The notes below the pieces were generated by a model. That model was not told where the DNA came from and did not search any database. It worked only from the letters and a program-made list of their open reading frames with translations. A DNA stretch of 64,000 bases from Chitinophagaceae bacterium (lineage in GTDB: Bacteria; Bacteroidota; Bacteroidia; Chitinophagales; Chitinophagaceae), in NCBI GenBank assembly GCA_016719815.1, contig JADJYK010000012.1, positions 124,001 through 188,000 of the forward strand. Reading direction: 5' to 3'. Position 1 is the first letter of the stretch. Every line of letters begins with the position of its first letter. Shown here one piece after another: positions 50,618-62,900 of this stretch. The translations under genes were made by a program, and so were the position numbers.

Positions 50618-53600
50618 ATGAGAAAAATTCTCCAATTATTCCTTGCAGTATCGCTGGTGCTGTTGCTGATACCTGTCGCAGTACAGGCTCAGGAAAAGAC
50701 AATTACCGGTACTATCGTTTCGGAGGACAACAAAACACCACTTGCCGGTGTAACTGTACGGGTTAAAGGCACACGCCGCATTACCCAAACCGATGCAAAC
50801 GGTAAGTTTTCATTAAAAGCCAGCCCTGGCGAAACCCTGCAGGTTTCTTACGTAGGTTATCAAACCGAAGATATTAAACTCGGTGATGGTGCCACTGTGG
50901 GTATCAGTATGAAAACTGCCGATAATACAATGGGCGAAGTAGTGGTAACTGCGATGGATATTAAGAGAGCTCCCCGTTCGTTGGGATTCTCTACCCAAAC
51001 AGTAAAAGGTGATGAAATGGCAGAAACACAAAGGGATAACTTTTTGAACAGTTTGGCCGGCCGTGTGGCGGGTTTAACCCTAGACCAGACATCTGGTGTT
51101 GCCGGTGCTTCTTCTTCTGTTGTATTAAGAGGATTTAACTCACTCTCTTTAAGTAACCAGCCGCTTTATGTGGTGGATGGTGTTGTAATGGATAACTCTA
51201 CAATTAATGAAACTTCCGGTGGTGGTGGTACTATTGGCCTGGCATCAGACAGGCCCAACAGGAATAACGACTACCAGAACAGGATTGCAGATATCAACCC
51301 TAACGATATTGAAGCTGTTACCATCCTGAAAGGCCCTGAAGCAACTGCTCTTTATGGTAGCCAGGCAAGTTCTGGTGCTATTATCATTACTACCAAGAAA
51401 GCAAAAACAAACAAACTGGGTATTCAGTATGATAACAGTTTCCGTTTCCAGAAAGTAACCCGCTGGCCCGAAACGTTTGATGAATATACAAACGGTTCAT
51501 TTGGCATCGCTTCAAATACGTTCCAGTATTTCGGACCGAAGTATGCACCCGGCACTAAATTGTATGATAATAAGAGTGCCTTCTTCAGAACAGGTACAGC
51601 GCAAACACATAACCTGGGATTGGACTTTGGCTATAAAGAAATTAAATTCCGTGTATCAGCCAGCTATTTCGATCAGAAAGGTGTGGTTCCCAATAACGAT
51701 TTCAAACGGTATAATGCCAGGATTTCTAATACAACCAAATTCTGGAACAACAAAGTGGAAATAACCCCATCTTTTGCTTACATAAAATCTGAAAATAATA
51801 AAGTACTGAGAAGTGCCGGCAGCTTCCTGCTTAGCTTGCTTGTTTGGCCTTCTACTAATGACATTAAGAATTATGAAGATGCAAGCACCGGCGATAAACT
51901 CGATCTGTTTTCAGGAGTTTCTGCTAATGGAGAGGTTGACAACCCTATCTTCAATGTAAACAAAAACAGGAGCTACGACGAAACTGAACGCCTTACAACC
52001 AGTGTGGGTATTAATATCAATCCGTTTAAGTGGCTTTCTTTCTCAGGCAGGTTTGGTTATGATACATACAAGATGACCGGATACCAGTTCTACCATCCGC
52101 AGTCATTTTATGTATCTGCAGGTATAGGCGGAACTTTAGATAACTACTGGAGAAACTATTATGGATATAACCATACCATAACTGCTACGGTTAAGAAAAC
52201 GGTTGGCAAAAACTTTAATATGCGTTTAATGACCGGTACCATGTGGCAGGACTATGAAACACAGATGTATTCCATTTATGGAACCAACATTGTTGATTCT
52301 GTTGGTAGCTTAAACAATATTGTTGGTGGAAATGGAAAGATGTATAAGGGCGGTACCATACTTAGTGATAAAGACTTAGCCGGTATTGTTGGTAATTATA
52401 TGGATAGTAATATTACCAGACCCAATACCAGACTTCGGTTACTAAGAAACAATTATGGTATGTACAACCTGAATCAGCTTCGCCAGTTTGCCATGTTTGG
52501 CGAATTTGCAGTTGATTATAAAAACGTAATCTTCCTTAGCTATACGCACAGGTTTGAACAATCATCTACTCTTCCAAAGAAAAACAGGAATTATAACTAT
52601 CCGGGTGGTAGCGTAAGTATCATCATGAGTGACCTGTTCCCTGGTCTGAAGAAAAATGGCAAACTGAACTTCTGGAAATTGCGTACTTCCCTGGCAGGTA
52701 CTGCAAGAATTAATCCTCCGTACTCAACCCAATCGACATTTGTGAACAATTTCGCCAGCGGCGGTGGTTTCTCTTATGGCTTCTTAAACAATAATGCTGA
52801 GCTGGCTCCGGAAAAACAGAGCACTTATGAAATTGGTACAGAATTCAGGTTGTTTAAAGCCGTCTGAATATTGACGTTGCTTATTATAATACAAAGAATA
52901 TTGGTCAGATTATTTCGAATATGAGGTTAAGTTATGGTACGGGCTATGTTTTAAATACGCAGAATGCAGCCAGCACCAGGAACAAAGGCGTGGAAATAGC
53001 AGTTGATTATGATATCGTTAAAGCCAAGAACCTGACCTGGAACATGCGGATGAATTTCAACAAAATGTATAACAGGGTTATTGGAATGCCGGCAAATGTT
53101 GCCGAATACTATATTGCTGATACATGGCTGTTTGGTAATGCCCGTGGCGGTTTGATACTGAATGGCCCCACTACTTCAATTACAGCATTTGGCTACTCAA
53201 GAAACAGTCAGGGTAAAATCCTGATTAACCCTGCAAACGGTTTGCCGGTTGGTAATGGTGTGTTTACTGTTCAGGGTGACAGAAACCCTGACTTTACTTT
53301 GGGATGGACCAATACTGTACGTTGGAAGAACTGGCGTGTAAGCATGTTGTGGGATCTGAAAGTGGGTGGCGATATCTTTAACGGAACAAACATGTACCTG
53401 ACCCTGAGAGGCAGAAGTAAACTTACTCAAGACAGGTTTTCTCCAAGGGTAATTGAGGAGTTTTTGAACGATGGTATGCAGAATACTTCAACCCCAACCG
53501 TTAATACAATTGTGGTTGTGCCTGCTTATAACGACTCCTATTACCAGTCTATGCCTGAAGAAGCCTTCATTGAAAAAGATGTAAACTGGTTCAGGTTAAG

Positions 53601-53828
53601 GGATCTGACAGTTAATTATACTTTCAATAAGAATTTTATTAAAGCCTTTAAGAGCCTTAGTTTATTTGCTACCGGCAACGATCTCATCCTGTTAACAAAT
53701 TACAGCGGTGCTGACCCGCCGTAAATGGTAACACAGCCGGTTCAACTGGTGTGGGTGGATTTGGTTTTGATTATGCTACTTTACCTTCACCTATTACATT
53801 CAATTTTGGTCTGAAAGCTTCTTTCTAA
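50618..53828 (+). CDS. SusC/RagA-family TonB-linked outer-membrane transporter (frame-shifted)
   Basis: About 1,070 residues. Signal peptide (near VAVQAQ), carboxypeptidase-like domain (GTIVSEDNKTPLAGVTVRVK), plug with SusC-type GEVVVTAMDIKRAPRSLGFS, NQPLYVVDGVVMDNS, PNDIEAVTILKGPEATALYG, and a barrel ending FNFGLKASF. Imports an unknown oligosaccharide or peptide, with the SusD partner below as lid. Frameshifts near 52862 and 53718. Forms an operon with susD and the DUF4397 gene. Confidence 0.9.
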
Positions 53829-53849
53829 CCTTATTAAAAGTTATAAAAA

Positions 53850-55490
53850 ATGAAAAAGATAATAAACCGATTAACATATCTGACAGCAGCCGGGGTATTG
53901 CTGATCTCCTCCTGCACAAAAAAAATTGATGAGGCATATGTAAATCCCAATTCCACGGTACGTGTGCCGATAGAAACATTGCTGCCGGGTATTATTGGAA
54001 ACTTTGTTGGTAGTTCTGCAGCCGCGGGCAGTGCCTATGGATTGGCCAATGATGGCTTGTATGTGGGCCGTTATGTTCAGTTCTGGGCTACAAACAGCAC
54101 CGGTAACCAATACGATATGATGGGCGGTGCAACCGGGGCAAGTGATGTGCTGGGCTCACAATGGGCCATGCACTATTTTGGCATGGGTGAAAACCTGAAC
54201 AAAATGATTGTATGGGGCGAGTAAGAAAAGAAATGGGATTATGTGGGTGTGGGCTATGCCATCCGGGCATGGAGCTGGTTAACCCTTACCAACATGCATG
54301 GCGAAGTAATTTTGAGAGAAGCTTTCAGGCCCGAGCAATTGGTGTTCAGTTATGATTCTCAGTCTGATGTTTATGATGAAGTAAGAAGGCTCTGTCATGT
54401 AGCCTTGAATTACCTGGACAAAACAGGAGACGGCGTAAGCCAGGCTAACCTTGCAATTGGGGATGCTTATTTTTATAATGGTGACAGGGTTAAATGGAAA
54501 AAGTTTGTTTATTCAGTTTTGGCAAGATCGTTTAACCACCTCTCCAACAAAAGTATTTATCAGCCCGATTCTGTAATTTATTATGCCAATCTTGGTATTA
54601 CAGCGAATGCAGATAACGCCACTGCAAAATTTGCGAATACAGGTATCACCGGCACTTCTAATTTCTACGGCCCTTACCGATCAAATGTGGGTGCCCTTCG
54701 CCAGTCAAGGTTCATGGCCAACCTGATGACGGGTCTCAATCCTACATTCCTTGGCGTGGTTGACCCAAGAACACCGTATCTCATCAGGGAGAACACAAAC
54801 GGTACTTACAAAGGTGTAAGACCAGTTAAAGGAACTGACGGTTTAGCCACAGCCGATCAGCCACAGGGTTTCTGGGGACAGGCATTTAGCTCCACCACAG
54901 CCCCTGCCAATGATAATTCCTGCCGCTACATTTTCAGAAATGGTTCGCCCTTCCCGATTATTACTGCTGCCGAAGTTCATTTTATGAAGGCAGAAGCCTA
55001 CCTCAGAAAAGGCGCTGGTTTTGAAGCACAGGCCAAGCAGGCTTATATTGATGGTATCAATGCCAGTTTTGATTTCCTCACCGGTACAGCAGACTACCAC
55101 AACTCTGTACCAACAGCAATGCAAATAACGGCCCCGATGAAAGCTGCCTACCTGGCTAACCCGGTAGTGGTTCCGGCCGGTAACATTACAAGGTCGCACA
55201 TCATGCTGCAAAAGTACATCGCCATGTATGGCTGGGGACTTACAGAAACATGGGTTGATGTGAGAAGATACCACTACACCGATCTTGATCCCGTTTTAGG
55301 AACACAGGTTTATGCAGACTTTACTCCACCTTCCGGCATTGATTTATATACCAACAATAACAGTAAGCTGGTGTACAGGGCAAGACCCCGTTACAATTCA
55401 GAGTACCTGTATAATATCAATGCATTAAACGGTGTGGGCGGACTGGCCTTAGACTATCATACAAAAGAACAATGGTTCTCTCAACCCTAA
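53850..55490 (+). CDS. SusD/RagB-family lipoprotein (interrupted by one in-frame stop)
   Basis: About 546 residues. Lipobox LLISSC then KKIDEAYVNPN, exposed on the surface. SusD-like fold: NLNKMIVWGE, YVGVGYAIRAWSWLTLTNMH, RLCHVALNYLDKTGDGVSQA, WKKFVYSVLARSFNHLSNKS, FPIITAAEVHFMKAEAYLRK, YGWGLTETWVDVRRYHY. The TPR-like helices and the C-terminal WVDVRR are typical. A single TAA at 54222-54224 splits it, and both halves share the same frame; CAA to TAA is one possible change. Forms the lid of the transporter above. Confidence 0.87.
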
Positions 55491-55515
55491 TCTTTAACTA
55501 TTCAAACTAACGAAT

Positions 55516-56244
55516 ATGAAATTTTTAATAAGATATAAAGCAGGATTAGTTATTGCGCTGGCCGTTGTTACTCTTGTTTCCTGCCAAAAGACTTTTAACG
55601 AAAAAACTGTACAGCAAAAAGACTTCAGCAATAACGCAATAGTACAATTGCATGTTGCCACAGTTAATGCTTCCAGAAACTACTTGTATATTGATGCAGA
55701 AAAACTTACAGGTGCATTAATGAGTACAGGAAGTATTTTCCCTACAACGGGAGCCGGCTTTATGGTAAATCCTGGTCCCCGTGCTTTTTTGGTGAGAGAT
55801 ACGTTACCCACTACAACACAGGTTCCATTATCATTTGCCGAAAACCTGCAGGTAAATAAAAGATATACAATCTTCCTGTATGATACCATTACATCGCCCA
55901 AACAGAAAACAGTAGAAACAACAATTGTTACGCCGACCGATACATCCTGCAGGATGAGGTTTGCTAACTTTATTTACAATCCAACGGCAGTTACAAATGT
56001 GGATGTATTTTCTTATTCAAGAAATGCAAACATCTTTACCAACATTGCCGTTACTGATGTTACCGGTTATATTCCGTATGCTTCCCGGGTTTCTGTAGAT
56101 ACTTTTTATGTAAGGGAAACAGGTACAACAAACCTGTTGTACAAGACATCTATGTCAAATCTTACAGAGAAAAGGAATTATACTTTTGTATACCGTGGAA
56201 GCCACAGGGGAACAAAAACCTCTACCCTGTTTTCTACATACTAA
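55516..56244 (+). CDS. DUF4397-domain lipoprotein
   Basis: 242 residues. Lipobox LVSCQKTF. Two Ig-like DUF4397 parts: VQLHVATVNASRNYLYIDAE through YTIFLYDTITSPKQKTVETT, and MRFANFIYNPTAVTNVDVFS through YTFVYRGSHRGTKTS. The family is common at the end of SusCD operons, as a surface lipoprotein that may bind the substrate. Start ATG 55516. A strong terminator follows. Confidence 0.8.
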   Translation: MKFLIRYKAGLVIALAVVTLVSCQKTFNEKTVQQKDFSNNAIVQLHVATVNASRNYLYIDAEKLTGALMSTGSIFPTTGAGFMVNPGPRAFLVRDTLPTTTQVPLSFAENLQVNKRYTIFLYDTITSPKQKTVETTIVTPTDTSCRMRFANFIYNPTAVTNVDVFSYSRNANIFTNIAVTDVTGYIPYASRVSVDTFYVRETGTTNLLYKTSMSNLTEKRNYTFVYRGSHRGTKTSTLFSTY

Positions 56245-56266
56245 ACAAATGAATGAATTGAAAGTA

Positions 56267-56293
56267 AGGGCCCGGTTTTACCGGGCTCTTTTA
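56267..56293 (+). terminator. Terminator of the SusCD operon
   Basis: GGGCCCGG, TTTTA loop, CCGGGCTC, then TTTTATT (one G-U pair). It starts 23 bases after the DUF4397 stop. Confidence 0.8.
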
Positions 56294-56485
56294 TTGTGCA
56301 CCTGATTGTTGTATAACGTTACCATTGTTAGCCCGTACGGTCTGACCAATCTTAACTCGCAGGGCCGGAATTGTTATCTCTCCTGCTATGCGACTCTTGC
56401 AGTCTTGCAAAACTGATCTGCAGACTCTGCGTATTACAGGCCGTCGATTTTAATAGTTGCTTAAGGGAGGGGTTGGGGAGTTTTT

Positions 56486-57031
56486 TCAATTATCCGTCAC
56501 TATCACCCTAACCATAAATCCACCCTGTTCCAGGTCCAGGAGTTGCAGCCAGATGGTAAAGGAACGGTATTGCGGGTCGGAATTTGTTTTTGAATTGTCA
56601 AGCCGCCAGGCCGCCGTTTCGGGGTACATATCATCATCCTTATACTTATCACACAGGTAAGGCACCAGTTTTGTGCCGTTAAAATCCAGTCCTGCGATCT
56701 TTTTTTTCCAGGCAGCGAACGATTCTTCAAAAACATTGTATCCGGTTTCGTCATCACTCAAAATCATAGCAATGAATTCCAGCTTGCCGGTATTGCTATT
56801 TTTTTCAAGCTTGCAATATTTCGTCCCTTCAATATTGACCTTCGAATAAAAACTGGATCCTTTAATGTCATATTTCGGGACTCCGCTTTTTAAGGAGTTG
56901 AATCCTGAGGGGAAGGCCAGCAGGATATCCATAAACTGCTTGTTCAGTGCAGTTGTGGGCTGTGCCTGCAGCGGAGATGTGGAAGAGAGGATAAGTACGG
57001 TAACAAGAGCAAACATGATTTTCCAACGCAT
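56486..57031 (-). CDS. Secreted protein of unknown function
   Basis: 181 residues. Signal peptide (MRWKIMFALVTVLILSSTS, then SPLQAQ). The mature part has MDILLAFPSGFNSLKSGVP, YCKLEKNSNTGKLEFIAMIL, YLCDKYKDDDMYPETAAWRL and ends LEQGGFMVRVIVTDN. Probably periplasmic, one alpha/beta domain with two Cys. No family recognised. The region on both sides (56294-56485, 57032-57249) has no further coding sequence seen. Confidence 0.6.
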   Translation of the reverse strand: MRWKIMFALVTVLILSSTSPLQAQPTTALNKQFMDILLAFPSGFNSLKSGVPKYDIKGSSFYSKVNIEGTKYCKLEKNSNTGKLEFIAMILSDDETGYNVFEESFAAWKKKIAGLDFNGTKLVPYLCDKYKDDDMYPETAAWRLDNSKTNSDPQYRSFTIWLQLLDLEQGGFMVRVIVTDN

Positions 57032-57249
57032 GGTTGATAATTGAGGGATAATAGTGAATTTGCGGATAATTCAGTTAAAAGAATCATAACAGGAAGGCTT
57101 CCATTTATAAAAAATCCGCTCCGGTTATTGATTGCATGATATTAAGATATCTAGTTATGCCTGTAGAATGCTATTGGAAACTTCATTAAAACTTTTATCT
57201 CCCGATTTAAAACAAAGAATGTTTGATCATATGGCCTGTTTATGCTGAA

Positions 57250-58649
57250 TCACCCAAAGAATATATACGCCATTGCAATCCCGGTAATTATTCCTGCTAA
57301 ATCGGCCAGGAGCATGGCAGGCACTGCGTAACGGGTATTTTTGATGCTTACCGCACCAAAATAAACTGCAATAATATAGAAAGTAGTATCGGCAGAACCC
57401 CGGAATACAGAGGCTAGATTTCCGGCAAAAGAGTCTGTTCCCTGCGCATTGAGTGTATCAATCATCATGGCCCTGGCCCCGCTGCCACTAAGTGGTTTTA
57501 AAATAGCCGTAGGTAATGCATCCACAATCCGGGTATCGCCGTTCAGCATGACAAACAGGTTTTTTATGCCGTCCATTACAAACTCAAAAGCACCGCTGTT
57601 GCGTAGCAGACTTATAGCTACTAATAAACCTACCAGGTAAGGAATAATCCGGATGGCTGTTTCAAATCCGCCTTTGCCCCTTCAATAAAGGCATCAAAAA
57701 TATCGGTCTTCTTATAAATTGCTCCCAGCAAGATTAACAGGAATATCAGCAGGATAATTCCATTGCTGAGTGTGGTTGAAAACAACTGAACACCTTTTGC
57801 ATCCAGTGTTCTGATGTATAATATCAGGGCTGTAATTACAGCAGTAATTCCCATCACCCATATCAGAATTACCGGCTGGAACAAACGGATACGCTGTTTA
57901 ACAGACACTATCATCATTGCCGCAATTGTGGCTACAAAGGTGGCAATCATGCAAGGAATGAAAATACTGGTGGGTTGTGCTGCTTTTAATGCCACCCTGT
58001 CTGCTATAATAATTGTGGGTACTAATGTAAGTCCTGATGCATGGAGGCACAGAAACATCAGTTGGGCATTAGTGGCTTTTTCCTTTACCGGATTAAGTTC
58101 CTGCAGACTTTCCATCGCTTTTATACCAAAAGGAGTGGCTGCATTATCGAGTCCCATCAGGTTGGCCGAAAAATTCATCACCATGTGTCCCATGGAAGGG
58201 TGATTCTTTGGTACTTCTGGAAATATTTTGGAAAAGAACGGCCCGATAATCCTTGATAAAAAGCGTATGCCTCCTGCCCTCTCCGCTATACTCATAAAAC
58301 CCATGAACAGGGCCATAATACCGATGAGGCCGATGCAGAGCATTACTGCATCTTTTGTCGTTTCAAATATACCATTGGCAGGTAGTAGCTTATAAGCCCT
58401 GTAATCATTTTCACCAGCCTTAAACACCTTCTCCTTCTCCCAAATTGCTACTTTTTGTACGTGTAACTGGCTTTGTATTGATAAAGGTAAAGCGGCCGAA
58501 TCTACTGATCTTGCAGAAACTGTATCTGTATTCTTTCCCGTTACCATATGGCTGAAAAGCTGCTGATTTCCTGGTTGAAAAATAAACCTGCCTGAAGCAG
58601 TTAACAAAGCGATCAAGATAAAAGCAGTCCATATTTTGCTGAGAGCCAT
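57250..58649 (-). CDS. SpmA-SpmB fusion (nucleoside-recognition membrane protein; frame-shifted)
   Basis: About 466 residues. N-terminal half: SpmA-like with FETTKDAVMLCIGLIGIMAL, GHMVMNFSANLMGLDNAATP, SLQELNPVKEKATNAQLMFL, MFLCLHASGLTLVPTIIIAD. C-terminal half: SpmB-like with SIFNVMDGIKN-like EFVMDGIKNLFVMLNGDTRI, PLSGSGARAMMIDTLNAQGT, DTTFYIIAVYFGAVSIKNTR. About ten membrane helices, each half containing a Gate domain. The homologues in Bacillus are two genes; here they are one. One frameshift near 57640. Transport or maturation role not established. Confidence 0.8.
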
Positions 58650-58719
58650 AGCTGTACCTGTTTATAAGTAGCTGAAAGATAAGGAAAGTTATGGTGCAAA
58701 TCCGGCACACATTTTCCCT

Positions 58720-58727
58720 TATTTTTG
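58720..58727 (+). promoter_or_regulatory. -7 box TATTTTTG of ychF
   Basis: Exact TAnnTTTG match 78 bases before ATG 58806, giving a leader of about 75 bases. Confidence 0.45.
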
Positions 58728-58805
58728 CGACCTTGAATAAAATCAAAGAACAGGTTTATTGGAGGCAAACAACCCTCAATAAATCCCAAACAATAAATTA
58801 AAAAC

Positions 58806-59902
58806 ATGGCTTTACAGGCAGGTATTGTAGGACTTCCTAACGTAGGCAAATCAACGCTGTTTAATGCAGTAAGTAACAGTGCCAAGGCACAGGCAAGTAA
58901 TTATCGTTTCTGTACCATTGATCCCAATGTGGGGCTTGTGGATGTACCTGATCCAAGGCTCACCAAACTGGCCGAACTGGTACAGCCACACCGCATCGTT
59001 CCCACCCAAATTGAAATCGTTGATATTGCCGGACTCGTCCGCGGCGCCAGCAAGGGCGAGGGATTGGGTAATAAATTTCTGGGTAACATCCGGGAGGTAG
59101 ATGCCATCATACATGTGGTACGTTGTTTTGAGGATGAGAACATCCTTCGGGATGAAGGCGCCATCAATCCTGTAAGTGACAAAGAAATTATTGATACCGA
59201 ACTTCAGTTGAAAGACCTGGAAAGTGTGGAGAAGAAAATTCAACGCAATGAGAAAACATTCAAAGCTGACCCTAAACTTAAAGCAGACCTTGATGTATTG
59301 CATAAATGCAAGGAACATCTTGAAAAAGGAAAAAGCATCCGGGAACTGGATTTGAACATTGTAGAAAAAGGGGCAATAGCTGATTTGTTTCTGCTAACTG
59401 ACAAACCGGTGCTCTATGTTGCCAATGTGGATGAGGCCTCGATGCATACAGGCAATAAATATTCGGCTTTGCTTGCCGAAGCTGTAAAAAATGAAAGGGC
59501 CGAAGTAATTATTATGAATAATTCCATTGAGGCACAAATCCAGGAAATGGAAAATACCGAGGACAGGCAACTCTTCATGGAAGAATATAAAATGACCGAA
59601 CCGGCCCTGGACAGGCTTATTCATTCTGCCTACAGGCTGTTAAATCTGTACACTTATTTCACCGCAGGTGTGCAGGAAGTAAGGGCATGGACTATCCACC
59701 AGGGATGGAAAGCACCACAAGCCGCAGGAGTAATCCATACAGATTTTGAAAAGGATTCATCAAAGCAGAGGTTACAGCTTACGAAGATTTTATTAAATAT
59801 GGATCAGATGCCGCTTGCCGTGAAGCCGGTAAACTAAAAATTGAAGGAAAAGAATATGTTGTAAAAGATGGCGACATAATGCACTTCAGGTTCAATGTGT
59901 AA
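58806..59902 (+). CDS. ychF: Redox-regulated ATPase/GTPase YchF (frame-shifted near the end)
   Basis: About 366 residues. Walker A GLPNVGKSTLFNAVS, NYRFCTIDPNVGLVDVPDPR (switch I), IVDIAGLVRGASKGEGLGNK (DxxG), then KPVLYVANVDE (NVDE in place of NKxD, the YchF hallmark of ATP preference). A coiled-coil insert spans about 140-190 and a TGS domain lies at the C-terminus (RAWTIHQGWKAPQAAGVIHT). One frameshift near 59755; the corrected tail reads YEDFIKYGSDAACREAGKL and ends MHFRFNV at 59902. Confidence 0.93.
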
Positions 59903-59925
59903 CCCGCTGTCTTCTGGTAAGGGCT

Positions 59926-62900
59926 TTAAAACAGTGCTGTTATTCCCGCCCGGCCAAGATGTACTGTTTGGGAAGTTCCGGCTTTCCTGCCATCATACTG
60001 GAAATTCAGCTCCAGGTTATTGAGCAGCCGTTTATTTAGACCAAGCGACCACAAGTAATTTTTTCCGGGCAGTAATCCATCCAGCATAATGTAACCAACG
60101 GTTGAGTTTGCTGAGGAACCTGAACCTGCTGTAAAATCAATATTGTTAAAAGTAAACTTCCCTGTAACTGAACTATTCTGAAGTATATTGTACTTAGTCT
60201 CCAAATTTACTGAATGTGACAAAGCTTTTCCGCCTTCTGCAGCCTTATTCTTCTTTGTTTCAAATTTGTAACTGCTTACAATTCGGAAGGTGGTTCCCTT
60301 TATAAAGGTTATATATGGCTCGGCGTTATAAATATCCAGTTCATAATTACGGTTGGCGAATTGCGGGGTGTACAATCCGTTCATACCCTTCTTTGCATTG
60401 AGTGAAAGGGAAAAAGAACGGCTGAGGTTCCAGCGCCACTTTATCATCCAGTCAATAATTTTGCGGCTTTCGTAGCCATATGTAAGAAGCGACTTACCCG
60501 TATTTCTGTAGTTACTGAAATCAACACCCCATTTACTGCTGAAACGGTTGAATGAAACAGTATTCAGTATAGAAGTTGTCAATGTAATTAAAGCAGTATC
60601 ACTAACGCCATACTTAAAAGGATTAAACTCAAAACTCCCTTTTGCAATTGATTTTTTTGTAGTCTGATAGGATGTTGCAACAGTAATCCTGCTGATTAAT
60701 TTTTTGAAGCCCTTCAGATCTGCCTGTTTTAGAATGGCTTTGGGATTTATATCGAGCCTGTAATTGAATGTTATATAATTGGCCTTGATAAATTCATTTG
60801 TGGGTGTGAAAATCCTGAGAAATTTTGCCTGATCAGGAAAAGCAGCTCTCTCAAACTCATTCAACTGCTGAATGCCATCACTGTTATAATCAATCCATGC
60901 ATATTCGCCCTGGCCGGCAGGTACTTCTAAGTAAGCAAAATCCCTTCGCTGCTCCTGCCCTGCCCCTACTTCATATAAAACATTACCGGAGAACAGTCCC
61001 TTCCATTCGTTCATCAGGTATTCGGCCCTGCCAAGTATGGTTTCATCTCCTTTCTGTTTTGACACAGCGGTATTCATTACCTGTAATTTCCGGAATGTTG
61101 CATTCAGAAATAATTGCCGGTGCGGATTCGCTTCAAGAGAGGTTTGCAGGTTCAGGTTCAGGCTTCTGTCTGCTCTTACAAAGCTTTTGCTAACCGGGTA
61201 TTTATCTGAACGGGTAAAAAAAGTAAGGGCATATTTGTTTTTCTTGTTCTCATCCGAACGCAGGTAAGCAGCATAAGAATCGAATGAAAAAGAAAGAGGT
61301 GTCAGCGTATCGGTGGTTTTATTCTTTGCTGCATTTTGTTCCATAGCATATTTAAAGCCGATTCGCCAGTTAGCCACTTTTTTCAGTGTTTTATTAATGT
61401 CAATAGTTGGCCGGATAAAAATACCCTTATCACTATAACCATTAAAGCTGGTTATTACAAACTGGTTGCTCAGTTGCCACCCTTTCCATGCCGATGAATG
61501 AAACAGTGCATTTTGAAATCCATTATAACTATCGCTTCTGTGGTAATTAATAAACTGGTAGCTGACAGAATGATTAGTACCTTGTTTTAATCCAACACCT
61601 GCCTTTATTATATTTTCATCAGCAACACTGGCAGCGGCTGTATTTAATGGCAGTCCCCAGTCACGGCTAAACTCTACACTTCTTAACCTTTCCAGCGGTC
61701 TGAATTTTTGTTGCGTTATTTCGTAATCAATAAATGATGTCAGCAACAGTTGCTTTTGTGATCTTAACATCTTTTCATTATTCAGTTGCAGTTTTGCTGC
61801 CCATCCCCTGTCATCGCCATTGTCTTTCTTTGAAAAAGTATTTGCATCAAAATTGCTGGTAGCAATTTCTGTTTTCAATGTAGTTCCTTTTCCAATTGAA
61901 AAATCAATACCAAGGTTTGCCACCTGCTGATTTTTAGGTGCCACAAGTATTTGTACCGGTTCATAACTGCCCTGTTTTACTCCTGCAACCGGAGGAATAT
62001 ATTTATACACTTTGCCATTTGCTCCGTTAAAATCAGGAATGTAATCACCGTTGCCCTGTTGCACATTTACAAACGACAAATTGTATTTTGCTGTCAGCTG
62101 ATTTGTGGAATACTGGTAGAAAGAATCCAGACCAACATAAATTTTTTCATATAGAATTTTATCTGCTGCAAAACTGTCAATAAATGCTGATGGATAAAAA
62201 GCTCTTTGTGTGCTGTCGCCCAAGTCAGCCAGAAACTGTTTTTGCCTGTCATCAAGAGTCTGGTTTATTTGTGAGTTTTTTGAATCGCCATTATTAAAGA
62301 CCCCTAACCTGATTTTAATCTTTTTATTTAATTCAAGTTCCTGCGAGAGGTAAAGATTTGCATTCAGGTAATTTCTTTCGGCGTATTCAAACTCAACCTG
62401 TATGCGGCTGTCTTTTGTAATCATCCGTTTTGGCGTAAAAGTTATTTCAGCTGTATTATAGTTGATTACATAATCCTGATCTTCGCCCCTTTGCAATAAG
62501 TCACCATCATAAAAAATCCGTTCTGTATTTGCCAGCACCACAAAAAAGAACTCACCATTAGGCCCCCGTAACCTGTATGGCCCCTGGTTTCCTTCCTGCG
62601 GTTCTAATATTTGCCGTGCAAATTTTCCCTTTGCTACCGAACCACTTACGAGTGTCTTTGAATTCATGGTCTTTGAAATCCTGTTCTCCGTTTGAAAAGA
62701 TATTCCCTGCAGCCTTTTATAGAAGTTCAGAAAATAACTTTGGTTCTGACGGATGTCAATATCGCCTAAGTTTAACTGCCATCCTTTTTTCCTGAACTGA
62801 AGGTATATCTGGTCAAATTCATTTAATTGTTGTGTATTACCATCTGGCTGTACAGGTATATTATTATCTGTGATTGCTGCCTGTAGTTCAATGCTATCTC

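Noticed and set aside
2467..54224. Genetic-code change or programmed readthrough of TAA/TAG as glutamine
   Set aside because: TAA and TAG end many intact genes here (mlaD, ung, fbaB), and the indel-rich assembly gives a simpler explanation.
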